Of a stretch of 64,000 bases of DNA, positions 28,646 through 36,550 are shown piece by piece; within the stretch, counting starts at the first letter, position 1; every line of letters begins with the position of its first letter. The notes under the pieces were generated by a model that was not told where the DNA came from, searched no databases, and worked only from the letters and a program-made list of their open reading frames with translations. This stretch comes from Crossiella cryophila (GTDB lineage: Bacteria; Actinomycetota; Actinomycetes; Mycobacteriales; Pseudonocardiaceae). Made by a program: the position numbers and the translations under genes. The DNA lies in the NCBI RefSeq assembly GCF_014204915.1, contig NZ_JACHMH010000001.1, positions 3,245,001 to 3,309,000 of the forward strand. Reading direction: 5' to 3'.

Positions 28646-29883
28646 GCCAGCCGCGGCGCCACGAGATGCCGGAAGATGTCCCGCTGCGGCGAGGTCGCGC
28701 CCGGCACCCGCTCCCCGTCCACATACCGGCAGGAGGCCGCCGGACCCTGGCCGCCGTAGGGCAGGTAGCCCTTCTCGGTCAGGTGCAGATCGGTGTCCCG
28801 CAGGATCGAGTCCGGTTCGTGCAGCGGGGTGTCCAGCAGCGAGTCCACGTACGGGCTGGCGCCGAACAGCGAGACGTACATGGCGTTCTGCCGGTAGCGG
28901 TGGTCGGTGAAGTAGCCCGCCAGGTCGGCGTCGGAGTCGTAGGGCTGGAGGTAGAACACCGGGGCGAAGAACTCCTGGAAGTTCCCGCCCAGCGCCAGAT
29001 CCTTCTCGAACACCGTCGGCCGGATCATCCCGCTGACCGGGTTGATCTCACCGCCGTACACGCAGAACTCCCGGTCCTCCTTGAACATCCGGATCAACTT
29101 GAGCGGGTGGTCCGGATCGCTGTTCGGCCCGACCAGGTTGTCCGGATCGGCGTAGGGGCCGACGCGGTGCTCCAGACCCCGCAGCCGGAGCACCAGCGCC
29201 GAGCGGAACTCGGCCAGCCGCTCCCGGTGCACCAGGATCGCGTTGGGCCCTGCGCAGTCCTGACCCTGGTTGTAGAGCACCACCCGCAGCGCGCTGTCCA
29301 CCGCGCGTTCCAGGTCCGCGGACTCGGTGACCACCAGGGGGTTGTGCCCGGAACCGTTGAGGATGAACAGGGTCCGTTTCAGGAACAGCCGCCGGACCTT
29401 GGCCGCGTTGTCCGGGGACCCGGTGAACACCACCGCGTCGGTGCGCCGGGCCCGCTGCGCCACGAACACCTCCCGGTCCTGATAGGACACTCGCAGATTG
29501 GGGAAGTAGCGCGGCAGGTCCAGGACGTCGGCGAGTTTGCGGTAGTGCGGGTGCATCACCGTCGGCGGGCGCAGCGCGGCGTCCTCGGCCAGCAGCGAGG
29601 GGATGACGCCGAAGCACACGGTGGCGTACAGCGGCTGGTTCAACGGCAGGAAACTGGTCACCCCCTGGATCCGGCCCTGGAAGTACTCGCGGTTGTGGTG
29701 CAGGTTGTCCAGGAACTCCACCGAGCGCTCGATCTCGTCCAGCGCCACGTTCGCGCACTGGTAGCCGGAGAGGCTGCGCACGATCTCCTCGGTGCGCTCA
29801 CGCAGGTCGGCGGCGAAGGAGGCGGCGCGCTGCCGGATCTCCGGGAAGTCCACAGTGGACACGGGGGCAGTGGTGACGGTCAC
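28639..29883 (-). CDS. Aldehyde-dehydrogenase-fold protein lacking the catalytic Glu; possible acyl reductase
   Basis: A 414-residue ALDH-superfamily protein, shorter than the usual 480-500. It keeps the nucleophile Cys210 (NQGQDCAGPN) and the oxyanion Asn82 (PLNQPLY), and a VFTGSPDNAAK nucleotide loop at about 152-162. The strand that normally reads LELGGK.P reads ILNGSGHNP, so the general-base Glu is Asn176. Loss of that Glu is expected in acylating enzymes that reduce activated acyl groups rather than hydrolyse a thioester. GTG 29883 overlaps the LysRS-like stop by 4 bases, so both are co-translated. I infer reduction of an aminoacyl ester or thioester to an aldehyde; this is unproven. Confidence 0.75.
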   Translation of the reverse strand: MTVTTAPVSTVDFPEIRQRAASFAADLRERTEEIVRSLSGYQCANVALDEIERSVEFLDNLHHNREYFQGRIQGVTSFLPLNQPLYATVCFGVIPSLLAEDAALRPPTVMHPHYRKLADVLDLPRYFPNLRVSYQDREVFVAQRARRTDAVVFTGSPDNAAKVRRLFLKRTLFILNGSGHNPLVVTESADLERAVDSALRVVLYNQGQDCAGPNAILVHRERLAEFRSALVLRLRGLEHRVGPYADPDNLVGPNSDPDHPLKLIRMFKEDREFCVYGGEINPVSGMIRPTVFEKDLALGGNFQEFFAPVFYLQPYDSDADLAGYFTDHRYRQNAMYVSLFGASPYVDSLLDTPLHEPDSILRDTDLHLTEKGYLPYGGQGPAASCRYVDGERVPGATSPQRDIFRHLVAPRLAC

Positions 29884-31547
29884 GGCGAACCACCTTGTTC
29901 GGTGCGGGCGAGGGTCTCGCGCAACAGCCGGAGCGTGCGCTTGGGTCCGGTGATCCGGATCCAGGTGGCCAGGCGCGGGCCGTGTGGGCGGCCGAGCAGG
30001 GCCAGGTAGAGGGTTCGGCAGGCGGCGGGCTTGCCGAGCGGGGAGACGGTGAGCAGCAGGCCGAGGCGGATGGCGAGTTCGGCGGGCGGGGCCAGCTCGA
30101 TGACCTCGGCGACGCGCTGGAGCAGGGCGGTGTGGGCGGGGGTCGGCAGCCAGGGGAGTAGGGCGGCATCGCGCGGGCGAGGTGCGGCCGGGGTCGCGTC
30201 GTGCGGGCGATCGGCGGCGGTTCCCGGGGCCGCGGTGAGTGGGCGGCGGGCGTCGTGGAAGTGCCACGCCTTCACCAGCAGCTCGTGGTCCACCTCCGCG
30301 AAGTACCGCCGCGCGAACTCCACCGCCGCCGCGAAGTCCACCGGCGCGCAGGCGTCCAGGACCCGCACCAGCTTCCCGAACCCCGGCCCGGCCACCCCAG
30401 CCCCCGCGCCGATCCGGTGCAGCCGCACCCTGGCGCCCGCGCCGCGCCCGGGATCGGCCGCGCGGCGGAGTTCGTGCCGCACCGCGTCGTTGATCCGCGG
30501 CGCCAGCGCCGGGGCGAACCGCCTGGGCCGCCGGGGTTTCCGGTACAGCAGCAGGCGCAGGGCCTCCTGGGTGAGGTAGTCCTGGGCCTCGGTCAGGGAG
30601 AAGCCGTTGCCGCGGGACTTGCTGATCTTGTGGCCGCGTTCGTCGGTGAACAGGCCGTAGCCGAACAGCACCGGCGGCTCGCGGCGCAGCCGGGCGAAGA
30701 TCCGGCGGACCACCTGGGCCGAGGCGGCCAGGTCCTCGCCGTGCATCTCGTAGGCCACGCCGCGGGCGAGCAGGCGCATGGCCCAGTCGGCCTTCCACTG
30801 GAGTTTGCAGGCCCCGCCCAGCGCGGAGACCGTGATCGGCTCGCCGATGGGCTCGCCCGCGTAGTACTCGTGCGGCTCGATCCCGTAGTCAAGGCCGGGC
30901 CGCTGGATGATCACGTCGGCCGGGATCTCATAGGTGAGCGAGCCCACCACCGGATCCACCGAAAGGACCCTGGTGTGTTCGATGACCCGGCCGGTATAAG
31001 CCGAAACCGGCATCAGGATGCTGTACGAACTCCGGCGCACCGGGCCCACCGAGGCGCCCACCAGATCGTTGCACCCGGCCAGGTCCGCGAGTAGTGAACG
31101 GATCGTGTCATCGTACTTACCAGATGCGTACGCGGTGGAGCTGCACACCAGGTCGTACTCGACCTCGAAGGCGTCCAGCACCCGGCGCAGGCGGGCGTTG
31201 ATTCCACTGGAAAGGCTTTCATCCTGCTCGAATGGATCCGGCACCCGATGCAGTGGCATACCCAGGTGACCGGTCAGCAGTTCCCGGTTCGGAAAGCCGT
31301 CCGGGACTTTCCGCAACGCGTCCATGTCATCGGAGACCAGGACCAGCCTGGTCGGCCTGCCGGTGGTCTCAGCGAACGTTCGCTGGACGAAGCTCGTACG
31401 CACGACCTCGCATAACGTGCCGATGTGCGGTAACCCGGACGGTCCGAAACCGGCGCCGAAAAGGACCTCGCCGGTGGCATCCCCGCGTTTGTCGAGCAAC
31501 GCGCTGACTTTGGCTGACTCGGTTACGCACCAGTCTCGTGGCGGCAT
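29880..31547 (-). CDS. Class I lysyl-tRNA synthetase homologue
   Basis: A 555-residue class I LysRS (archaeal/alphaproteobacterial type, unrelated to class II LysS). The HIGH motif is HIGT at residues 41-44 inside GFGPSGLPHIGT, the KMSKS motif is KISKS at 307-311, and SDDMDALRKVPDGFPN (72-87) matches the conserved lysine-site region. The C-terminal anticodon-binding part has a Pro/Ala-rich insertion (PGTAADRPHDATPAAP…). ATG 31547 is preceded by GAGCAGG; the open frame extends upstream without support. It heads an operon with an ALDH-fold protein and an exporter, not with translation genes. It may supply lysyl-tRNA or lysyl-AMP for biosynthesis, or act as a resistant paralogue. The 282-base upstream gap is less GC-rich and shows no T-box. 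Confidence 0.88.
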   Translation of the reverse strand: MPPRDWCVTESAKVSALLDKRGDATGEVLFGAGFGPSGLPHIGTLCEVVRTSFVQRTFAETTGRPTRLVLVSDDMDALRKVPDGFPNRELLTGHLGMPLHRVPDPFEQDESLSSGINARLRRVLDAFEVEYDLVCSSTAYASGKYDDTIRSLLADLAGCNDLVGASVGPVRRSSYSILMPVSAYTGRVIEHTRVLSVDPVVGSLTYEIPADVIIQRPGLDYGIEPHEYYAGEPIGEPITVSALGGACKLQWKADWAMRLLARGVAYEMHGEDLAASAQVVRRIFARLRREPPVLFGYGLFTDERGHKISKSRGNGFSLTEAQDYLTQEALRLLLYRKPRRPRRFAPALAPRINDAVRHELRRAADPGRGAGARVRLHRIGAGAGVAGPGFGKLVRVLDACAPVDFAAAVEFARRYFAEVDHELLVKAWHFHDARRPLTAAPGTAADRPHDATPAAPRPRDAALLPWLPTPAHTALLQRVAEVIELAPPAELAIRLGLLLTVSPLGKPAACRTLYLALLGRPHGPRLATWIRITGPKRTLRLLRETLARTEQGGSP

Positions 31548-31829
31548 CGGACCTGCTCCCCGGAATTGCGCGATGGGGTGATGGGATGTCTCAAAACCTA
31601 CGCAGCGGGAACCTGTCCTGTCCATGACGTCCCACTAACGGTGTAAGCCTTGCGACGGGTGCCGCAGAACCGGAAAGGTAATGAACTGGTATAAGAAATC
31701 CACCCGACATCCCACGGTGATCCGGACGAAATGGAACGGATCGCCGCGAATCGGGCAGGATAAACCCGGAAAAGCTGTGAAGATCGCGTAAGGAGCCAGA
31801 ATTGCTTTAGTCGGCCGCTGTGAAACGTC

Positions 31830-32246
31830 TCACCGCGCGCGGCGGTGCAGCAGTCCGGTGGTGGCCAGCAGCAGGCCCATCACCACGAACCAGGCGGTCT
31901 GCCACGGATCCAAGCGGGTCGAGCCGAACACCCCGTAGCCGGCCTGGGCCAGGGCCAGCGCCGCGCCGGTCCAGACCACAGTGAGCAGCAGCGGACGCGG
32001 GAAGTTCGCGCCCCAGGGCTGGGTCAGCGCCAGCGCGATCACCCCGCCCGCCGGGATCAGCAGGCTCGCCGCCAGCTGGAGCAGCCACAACGTCGGCGAA
32101 TCGCCGGTGGGCAACAGGGTCAGGCCCCAGCCGCCGTGTTCGGGCCGGTCGGTCAGGAACACCATCACCGCGAACCCGAGCGCCCACACGCAGGCCGCGT
32201 AGCCGAGCCACGCGGTGCCGCGGGTCGCGCGCTGGGACGTCGGCAT
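31830..32246 (-). CDS. Small membrane protein of unknown function
   Basis: A 138-residue protein with about four hydrophobic helices (WLGYAACVWALGFAVMVFL; LWLLQLAASLLIPAGGVIAL; PLLLTVVWTGAALALAQAGY; WFVVMGLLLATTGLL) and short loops. No family is recognised. ATG 32246 has GGAGG 8 bases upstream, whereas the longer frame has none. It is divergent from the histidine kinase gene, so it may be a target or membrane partner of that two-component system. Confidence 0.7.
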   Translation of the reverse strand: MPTSQRATRGTAWLGYAACVWALGFAVMVFLTDRPEHGGWGLTLLPTGDSPTLWLLQLAASLLIPAGGVIALALTQPWGANFPRPLLLTVVWTGAALALAQAGYGVFGSTRLDPWQTAWFVVMGLLLATTGLLHRRAR

Positions 32247-32401
32247 GATCGGCACCTCCGGCTCGTAGTGTGCCCCCAGCCTGCCGCAGCCCCTGGTCCG
32301 GGGCATCCCGCCCCCGGTCCATCGGACTCCCCCACAAGGGGGAAGGCCACACCGCCCTGGAGTGAGCCCGCGGCCGGGCCGGACCTGTCAGGATCGTCCC
32401 C

Positions 32402-33664
32402 GTGCCCGCTGTCCTCGGCAAGCTGCTCGCCCCGCTGACGAGCAGGTCCACCCTGTTGCGGTGGATCTACCTCGTGCTCGGCGGCGCGCTGCTGAGCCCG
32501 TACTTCGTCGCGGGCACCGCGGTCGCGGAGCTGCTGCGCGACTTCGTGGTGCTGCCGCTGCCGCAGGGCTGGACGCTGGCCACCCTCTCGGTGCTGTTCG
32601 CCATCGGCACCCTGCTGCTGACCACGCTCATCCCGGCGCTCGGCGTGCTGGAGACCACCGCGGTGCGCACCCTGCTCGGCATCCAGGTCACCGATCTCTC
32701 CAGCGGGCCGCGCTCGCCGTGGGCGCGGCTGCGGATCGCGGGCTGGCTGATGATCCACCTGATCACCGGGTTCGGGGTCAGCCTGCTCACGCTGATCATC
32801 CCGGTGTTCCTGGTCGGCGCGTTCACCCTGCCGTTCAGCCGGTACTCCACCTACTTCATCCTCGACGTGATCCCGCTCAGCGGCGGCCCGGACAAGTGGT
32901 GGGCGCCGCTGGCCGCGCTCGGCGTGGCGCTGGTCGCGGTGTACCTGGTGGCCGGGGTCGGCGAGATCATGGCCAGGCTGGCCGGGTTCTTCCTCGGCCC
33001 GACCCCGGCCGAGCGGCTGGCCGAACTGGAACGCAAGGCCGAGCGGCTGGCCCAGCGCAACCGGCTGGCCCGCGAGCTGCACGATTCGGTCGGGCACGCG
33101 CTCAGCGTGGTCACCATCCAGGCCGCGGCCGCCGGGCGGGTGCTGGACACCGACCGGGAGTTCGCCAGGACCGCGCTCGGCGCGATCGAGGAGGCCGCCC
33201 GCAGCGCGCTGGCCGACCTGGACCACGTGCTGGGCATCCTGCGCGAGGAATCCCGCGGCAGCACCGCGCCGCAACCCACCCTGGCCGACCTGGACGGTCT
33301 GCTGCGCAGCACCCGGCTGGCCGGGGTGGAGATCGACGCCCGACTCGAACCCGACCTGGACCGCGTGCCCAAAGCCGTGTCCAGGGAGGCGTACCGGATC
33401 GTCCAAGAAGGACTCACCAACGCGATGCGGCACGCCGGCAAGGTGCCGGTCACCCTGCGGCTGCTCGTGCGCGCGGACAACCTGGAGCTGGAGATGACCA
33501 ACCCGTTGGGGGAGCGGCCGTCCGGTCGCGGACACGGAGGCGGGCGCGGCCTGCGCGGCATCGGGGAACGGGTGACCGTGTTGCGCGGCACCCTGACCGC
33601 GGGGGAGTGCGAGGGCGTGTGGCGGGTCGCGGCCACCCTGCCGATGCGGGCGGCCACGTCATGA
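32402..33664 (+). CDS. NarL-type sensor histidine kinase
   Basis: A 420-residue membrane sensor kinase: an N-terminal block of about four to five helices (to about residue 200), then HisKA_3 with the phospho-acceptor in RELHDSVGHALS (near 225) and a C-terminal HATPase (GLTNAMRHAG; GRGLRGIGERV). The region PLPQGWTLATLSVLF… is in the style of actinobacterial sensor domains; the ligand is unknown. It shares a 4-base overlap with the response regulator, so the two are a cognate pair. Confidence 0.9.
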   Translation: MPAVLGKLLAPLTSRSTLLRWIYLVLGGALLSPYFVAGTAVAELLRDFVVLPLPQGWTLATLSVLFAIGTLLLTTLIPALGVLETTAVRTLLGIQVTDLSSGPRSPWARLRIAGWLMIHLITGFGVSLLTLIIPVFLVGAFTLPFSRYSTYFILDVIPLSGGPDKWWAPLAALGVALVAVYLVAGVGEIMARLAGFFLGPTPAERLAELERKAERLAQRNRLARELHDSVGHALSVVTIQAAAAGRVLDTDREFARTALGAIEEAARSALADLDHVLGILREESRGSTAPQPTLADLDGLLRSTRLAGVEIDARLEPDLDRVPKAVSREAYRIVQEGLTNAMRHAGKVPVTLRLLVRADNLELEMTNPLGERPSGRGHGGGRGLRGIGERVTVLRGTLTAGECEGVWRVAATLPMRAATS

Positions 33665-34308
33665 CCTCCGTGCTGCTGGTCGACGACGAGGACCTGATCC
33701 GGGCCGGCCTGCGCGCGATCATCAACGCCGAACCCGACCTGGAGGTGGTCGGCGAGGCCGCCGACGGCGCCGAGGTGCCAGGGCTGGTGCACCGGCTGCG
33801 CCCCGAGGTGGTGCTGATGGACGTGCGGATGCCCGCGGTGGACGGCATCCAGGCCACCCGGCACCTGCTGGACACGGTGGCCGAACCCCCCAAGATCCTG
33901 GTGGTCACCACCTTCGAGAACGACGAGTACGTCTACGACGCGCTGCGGGTGGGCGCCAGCGGTTTCCTGCTCAAGCGGGCCCGGCCGGAGGAGATCGTGC
34001 ACGCGATCCGGATCGTGGCAGGCGGCGACACCCTGCTGTTCCCCACCGCGATCCGGGCCCTGGCCGCCGAGCACCACAGCAGGCGGGCCGAGGACACCCT
34101 GGCCAGGGCGCAGCTGACCGAGCGGGAGGAGGCGGTGCTGCGGCTGATGGCCACCGGGCTGTCCAACGCCGAGATCGCGGAGAAGCTGTTCGTCGGGTTG
34201 CAGACGGTGAAGACGCATGTGGGCAACGTGCTGTCGAAACTGCAGGCCAGGGACCGGACCCAGGCGGTGATCGCGGCCTATGAGTCCGGGTTCATCACCC
34301 CGCGCTAA
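33661..34308 (+). CDS. NarL/LuxR-family response regulator
   Basis: A 215-residue regulator: receiver domain with acidic pocket VDDEDL, phospho-acceptor Asp in LMDVRMPAVDG and Lys in GFLLKRA, then a LuxR-type HTH (LTEREEAVLRLMATGLSNAE; TVKTHVGNVLSKL). ATG overlaps the kinase stop. Targets are unknown; the divergent small membrane protein gene is the nearest candidate. Confidence 0.93.
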   Translation: MTSVLLVDDEDLIRAGLRAIINAEPDLEVVGEAADGAEVPGLVHRLRPEVVLMDVRMPAVDGIQATRHLLDTVAEPPKILVVTTFENDEYVYDALRVGASGFLLKRARPEEIVHAIRIVAGGDTLLFPTAIRALAAEHHSRRAEDTLARAQLTEREEAVLRLMATGLSNAEIAEKLFVGLQTVKTHVGNVLSKLQARDRTQAVIAAYESGFITPR

Positions 34309-34318
34309 CGTGGAGCGC

Positions 34319-35074
34319 GTGGTGTGGCAGAGGTTCGTCGCCGTGGGCGACAGCGTGACCGAGGGACTCGGCGACCCCGACGGCGACGGCGGGTTCCGCG
34401 GCTGGGCGGACCGGCTGGCCGAGGCGATCGCGGACCGGCAGGGCGAGGTGCGCTACGCCAACCTGGCCGTGCGTGGCCTGACCACCCGGCGCATCCTGCA
34501 CAGCCAGCTCGCCGCGGCCCAGGAGCTGCGGCCGGATCTGGTGACCGCGGTGGTCGGGATGAACGACGTGATCCGGCCGGGGCTGGACCCGCTGGAGTTC
34601 GCCACCGACCTGAACGCGCTGTTCAGCGGGTTGCGAGTGACCGGGGCGGTAGTACTGACCGCGACCATTCCGGCGCCGGGCCTGTTCGCGCCGCTGCCGC
34701 AGGCGTTGCGGCGGCGGATGGACACCCGGATCACCCGGATGAACGCGGTGATCACCGCCGCGGCACACCGGCACGGCCTGCTGTGCCTTGACCTGGCCGC
34801 GATGACCCCCGCCGGGATGGCCGCCTGGGCCGAGGACCGGCTGCACCCGGGGCCGATCGCGCACGAGGCGATGGCCGCGGCGGCACTGGCCGCGCTGGAC
34901 GGGCTGGCCCCCGCGGTGGCGGTCGACGGCGCCGCGCAGTCCGACCCGGACCACCTGCGCTGGCTGCGCACCTTCCTGGTGCCCTGGCTGATCCGCCGGA
35001 TGCGCGGGCAGAGCAGCGGCGACGGCCGGGTCGCCAAGCTCCCCGCCTACCGCCGCCTCCCCGCCACCGGCTGA
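34319..35074 (+). CDS. SGNH/GDSL hydrolase
   Basis: A ~251-residue SGNH hydrolase. Block I GDSVTEGLGDP carries the nucleophile Ser near the N-terminus, block III is GMNDVIRPG, and block V EDRLHPGPIAHE has the Asp-His pair. The gene lacks a signal peptide, so it is probably a cytoplasmic esterase/acyl hydrolase. The start is uncertain among in-frame GTGs at 34310, 34319 and 34322; GGAG at 34312-34315 favours the last two. It follows the response regulator closely and ends at the palindromic array. Confidence 0.85.
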   Translation: MVWQRFVAVGDSVTEGLGDPDGDGGFRGWADRLAEAIADRQGEVRYANLAVRGLTTRRILHSQLAAAQELRPDLVTAVVGMNDVIRPGLDPLEFATDLNALFSGLRVTGAVVLTATIPAPGLFAPLPQALRRRMDTRITRMNAVITAAAHRHGLLCLDLAAMTPAGMAAWAEDRLHPGPIAHEAMAAAALAALDGLAPAVAVDGAAQSDPDHLRWLRTFLVPWLIRRMRGQSSGDGRVAKLPAYRRLPATG

Positions 35075-35080
35075 TCCCCA

Positions 35081-35251
35081 TACGACAACGGCCAAACCCC
35101 CGTACCAAACCGGCCAACACACCGTACGAGAACGGCCAACACACCGTACGAGAACGGCCAACACGCGCGGGAGGGGTTTCGCTCCCGCGCGTGTTGGCCG
35201 TTGTGGGACGGTGTGTTGGCCGGTTTGGTACGTAGTGTTGGCCGGTTTGGG
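35081..35251. repeat. Palindromic array of 22-bp AACGGCCAACAC units, copy 1
   Basis: Between the convergent SGNH and rtcB genes, about four left-arm units (core AACGGCCAACAC with a variable ACCGTACGAG linker, ~22-bp pitch) are followed by a central hairpin and about three inverted units (GTGTTGGCCG…). The last right-hand unit abuts the rtcB stop codon. A second array of the same design lies at 53819-54020. Confidence 0.85.
35153..35202. terminator. Central hairpin of array 1, likely bidirectional terminator
   Basis: A perfect 21-bp stem (35153-35173 with 35182-35202) around the loop gggtttcg. The outer arm is the repeat core AACGGCCAACAC and the inner arm is GCGCGGGAG. Position between convergent genes fits transcription termination; no T-tract. 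Confidence 0.6.
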
Positions 35252-36445
35252 TCAGCCCTTGATGCAGATGATCTGGCGGAGCTTGGCCACCACCTCGACC
35301 AGGTCGGCCTGGTTCGCGATCACCTTGTTGATGTCCTTGTAGGCGGCCGGGATCTCGTCGACCACGCCGGAGTCCTTGCGGCACTCCACGCCCGCGGTCT
35401 GCTCGGCGAGGTCCTTGGCGGTGAACCGCTTGCGGGCCTGGTTCCGGGACATCCGCCTGCCCGCGCCGTGGCTGGCCGAGCAGAACGAGTCCGGGTTGCC
35501 CAGCCCGCGGACGATGTAGGAACCGGTGCCCATCGAACCCGGGATGATGCCCAGGTCGCCCTGGCCCGCCCGGATCGCGCCCTTGCGGGTCACCAGCAGC
35601 TCCGCGCCGAAGTGGGTCTCTTCAGCGACGTAGTTGTGGTGGCAGGAGATCGGCTCCTCGAAGGTGACCTGCGGGAACTGCTTGGCCAGCACGGTGCAGG
35701 CCAGCCGCATCATCACCGAACGGTTCCGGCGCGCGTAGTCCTGCGCCCAGTACAGGTCATGCCGGTAGGCCGCCATCTCCGGGGTCTGGGCCAGGAACAC
35801 GGCGAGGTCCGGGTCGGGCAGTTCGGTGTTGTGCGCGAGGCCGCGCGCCACACTGATGTGATGCTGTGCCAACAGGTTCCCGATCCCGCGGGAACCCGAG
35901 TGCAGCATCAGCCAGACCCGGTCGTCCTCGTCGAGGCAGACCTCCAGGAAGTGGTTGCCACCGCCGAGGGTGCCCATCTGCAGCAGCGCCCGCTTGGTCT
36001 CGGCCTTGACCGCCTCGGTCAGGTTGTCGAAGCCGGACCAGAAGGAGTCCCAGTCCGAAGCGTCCTGGTCACCGAAGGCGATGTCGCGGTGCATGCCGAA
36101 ACCGACCGGCACCACCTTCTCGATCCCGGAGCGCAGCGCACGGAGGTCGTCGGGCAGATCGTTGGCACGCAAGGAGGTCCGGACCGCGGTCATCCCGCAG
36201 CCGATGTCCACGCCCACCGCGGCCGGGGACACCGCGCCCTGCATGGCGATGACCGATCCGACCGTGGCGCCCTTGCCATAGTGCACGTCCGGCATGACGG
36301 CGACGTGCTTGAACACCCAGGGCAGCGCGGCGATGTTCTGCAGCTGCTGCATTGCCTGGCCCTCGACCTCATTGGCCTTGGTCCACATGCGGATGTCGAC
36401 CTGCTTACCAGGGATCACGTCTCCCTGGAACGACTTCTGTGCCAT
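35252..36445 (-). CDS. rtcB: RNA-splicing ligase RtcB
   Basis: A 397-residue GTP- and Mn-dependent ligase joining 2',3'-cyclic-phosphate and 5'-OH RNA ends. Metal-site motifs: GVDIGCGM (Cys), GGGNHFLEV, HSGSRGIG; the guanylylated His lies in SHGAGRRMSR near the C-terminus. The ATG at 36445 gives MAQKSFQGDV. It is a single gene with no archease or RtcR beside it. Its stop codon is directly bordered by the palindromic array. It probably repairs RNA cut by toxins or stress RNases. Confidence 0.95.
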   Translation of the reverse strand: MAQKSFQGDVIPGKQVDIRMWTKANEVEGQAMQQLQNIAALPWVFKHVAVMPDVHYGKGATVGSVIAMQGAVSPAAVGVDIGCGMTAVRTSLRANDLPDDLRALRSGIEKVVPVGFGMHRDIAFGDQDASDWDSFWSGFDNLTEAVKAETKRALLQMGTLGGGNHFLEVCLDEDDRVWLMLHSGSRGIGNLLAQHHISVARGLAHNTELPDPDLAVFLAQTPEMAAYRHDLYWAQDYARRNRSVMMRLACTVLAKQFPQVTFEEPISCHHNYVAEETHFGAELLVTRKGAIRAGQGDLGIIPGSMGTGSYIVRGLGNPDSFCSASHGAGRRMSRNQARKRFTAKDLAEQTAGVECRKDSGVVDEIPAAYKDINKVIANQADLVEVVAKLRQIICIKG

Positions 36446-36493
36446 GCGCCCAGGCTAGGGGCGGCACGCGGAAACCGCTCCTGAATAAGTGAA

Positions 36494-36538
36494 AGGCCCG
36501 GTTCACGCGGGGTCGGGGTCACCGCGCGAACCGGGCCT
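36494..36538 (-). terminator. Terminator of the uronate dehydrogenase/KGSADH operon
   Basis: AGGCCCGGTTCACGCGG (36494-36510) pairs with CCGCGCGAACCGGGCCT (36522-36538) with one mismatch. On the reverse strand it is followed by TTTCACTT. It lies just past the dehydrogenase stop at 36551. Confidence 0.75.
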
Positions 36539-36550
36539 GGCTCACTGTGT

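Noticed and set aside
28639-30798. Extended 719-codon frame for the ALDH-like gene
   Set aside because: The upstream half is antisense-type Pro/Arg-rich sequence lying over the LysRS gene in another frame; GTG 29883 with its 4-base overlap is the natural start.
31548-31829. T-box leader for the LysRS-like gene
   Set aside because: The conserved GGGTGGNACCGCG antiterminator word is absent on the reverse strand, so no riboswitch is claimed.
35081-35251. CRISPR-like periodic repeats
   Set aside because: Units are about 22 bp with no unique spacers, inverted in the right half and without cas genes; the same applies at 53819-54020.
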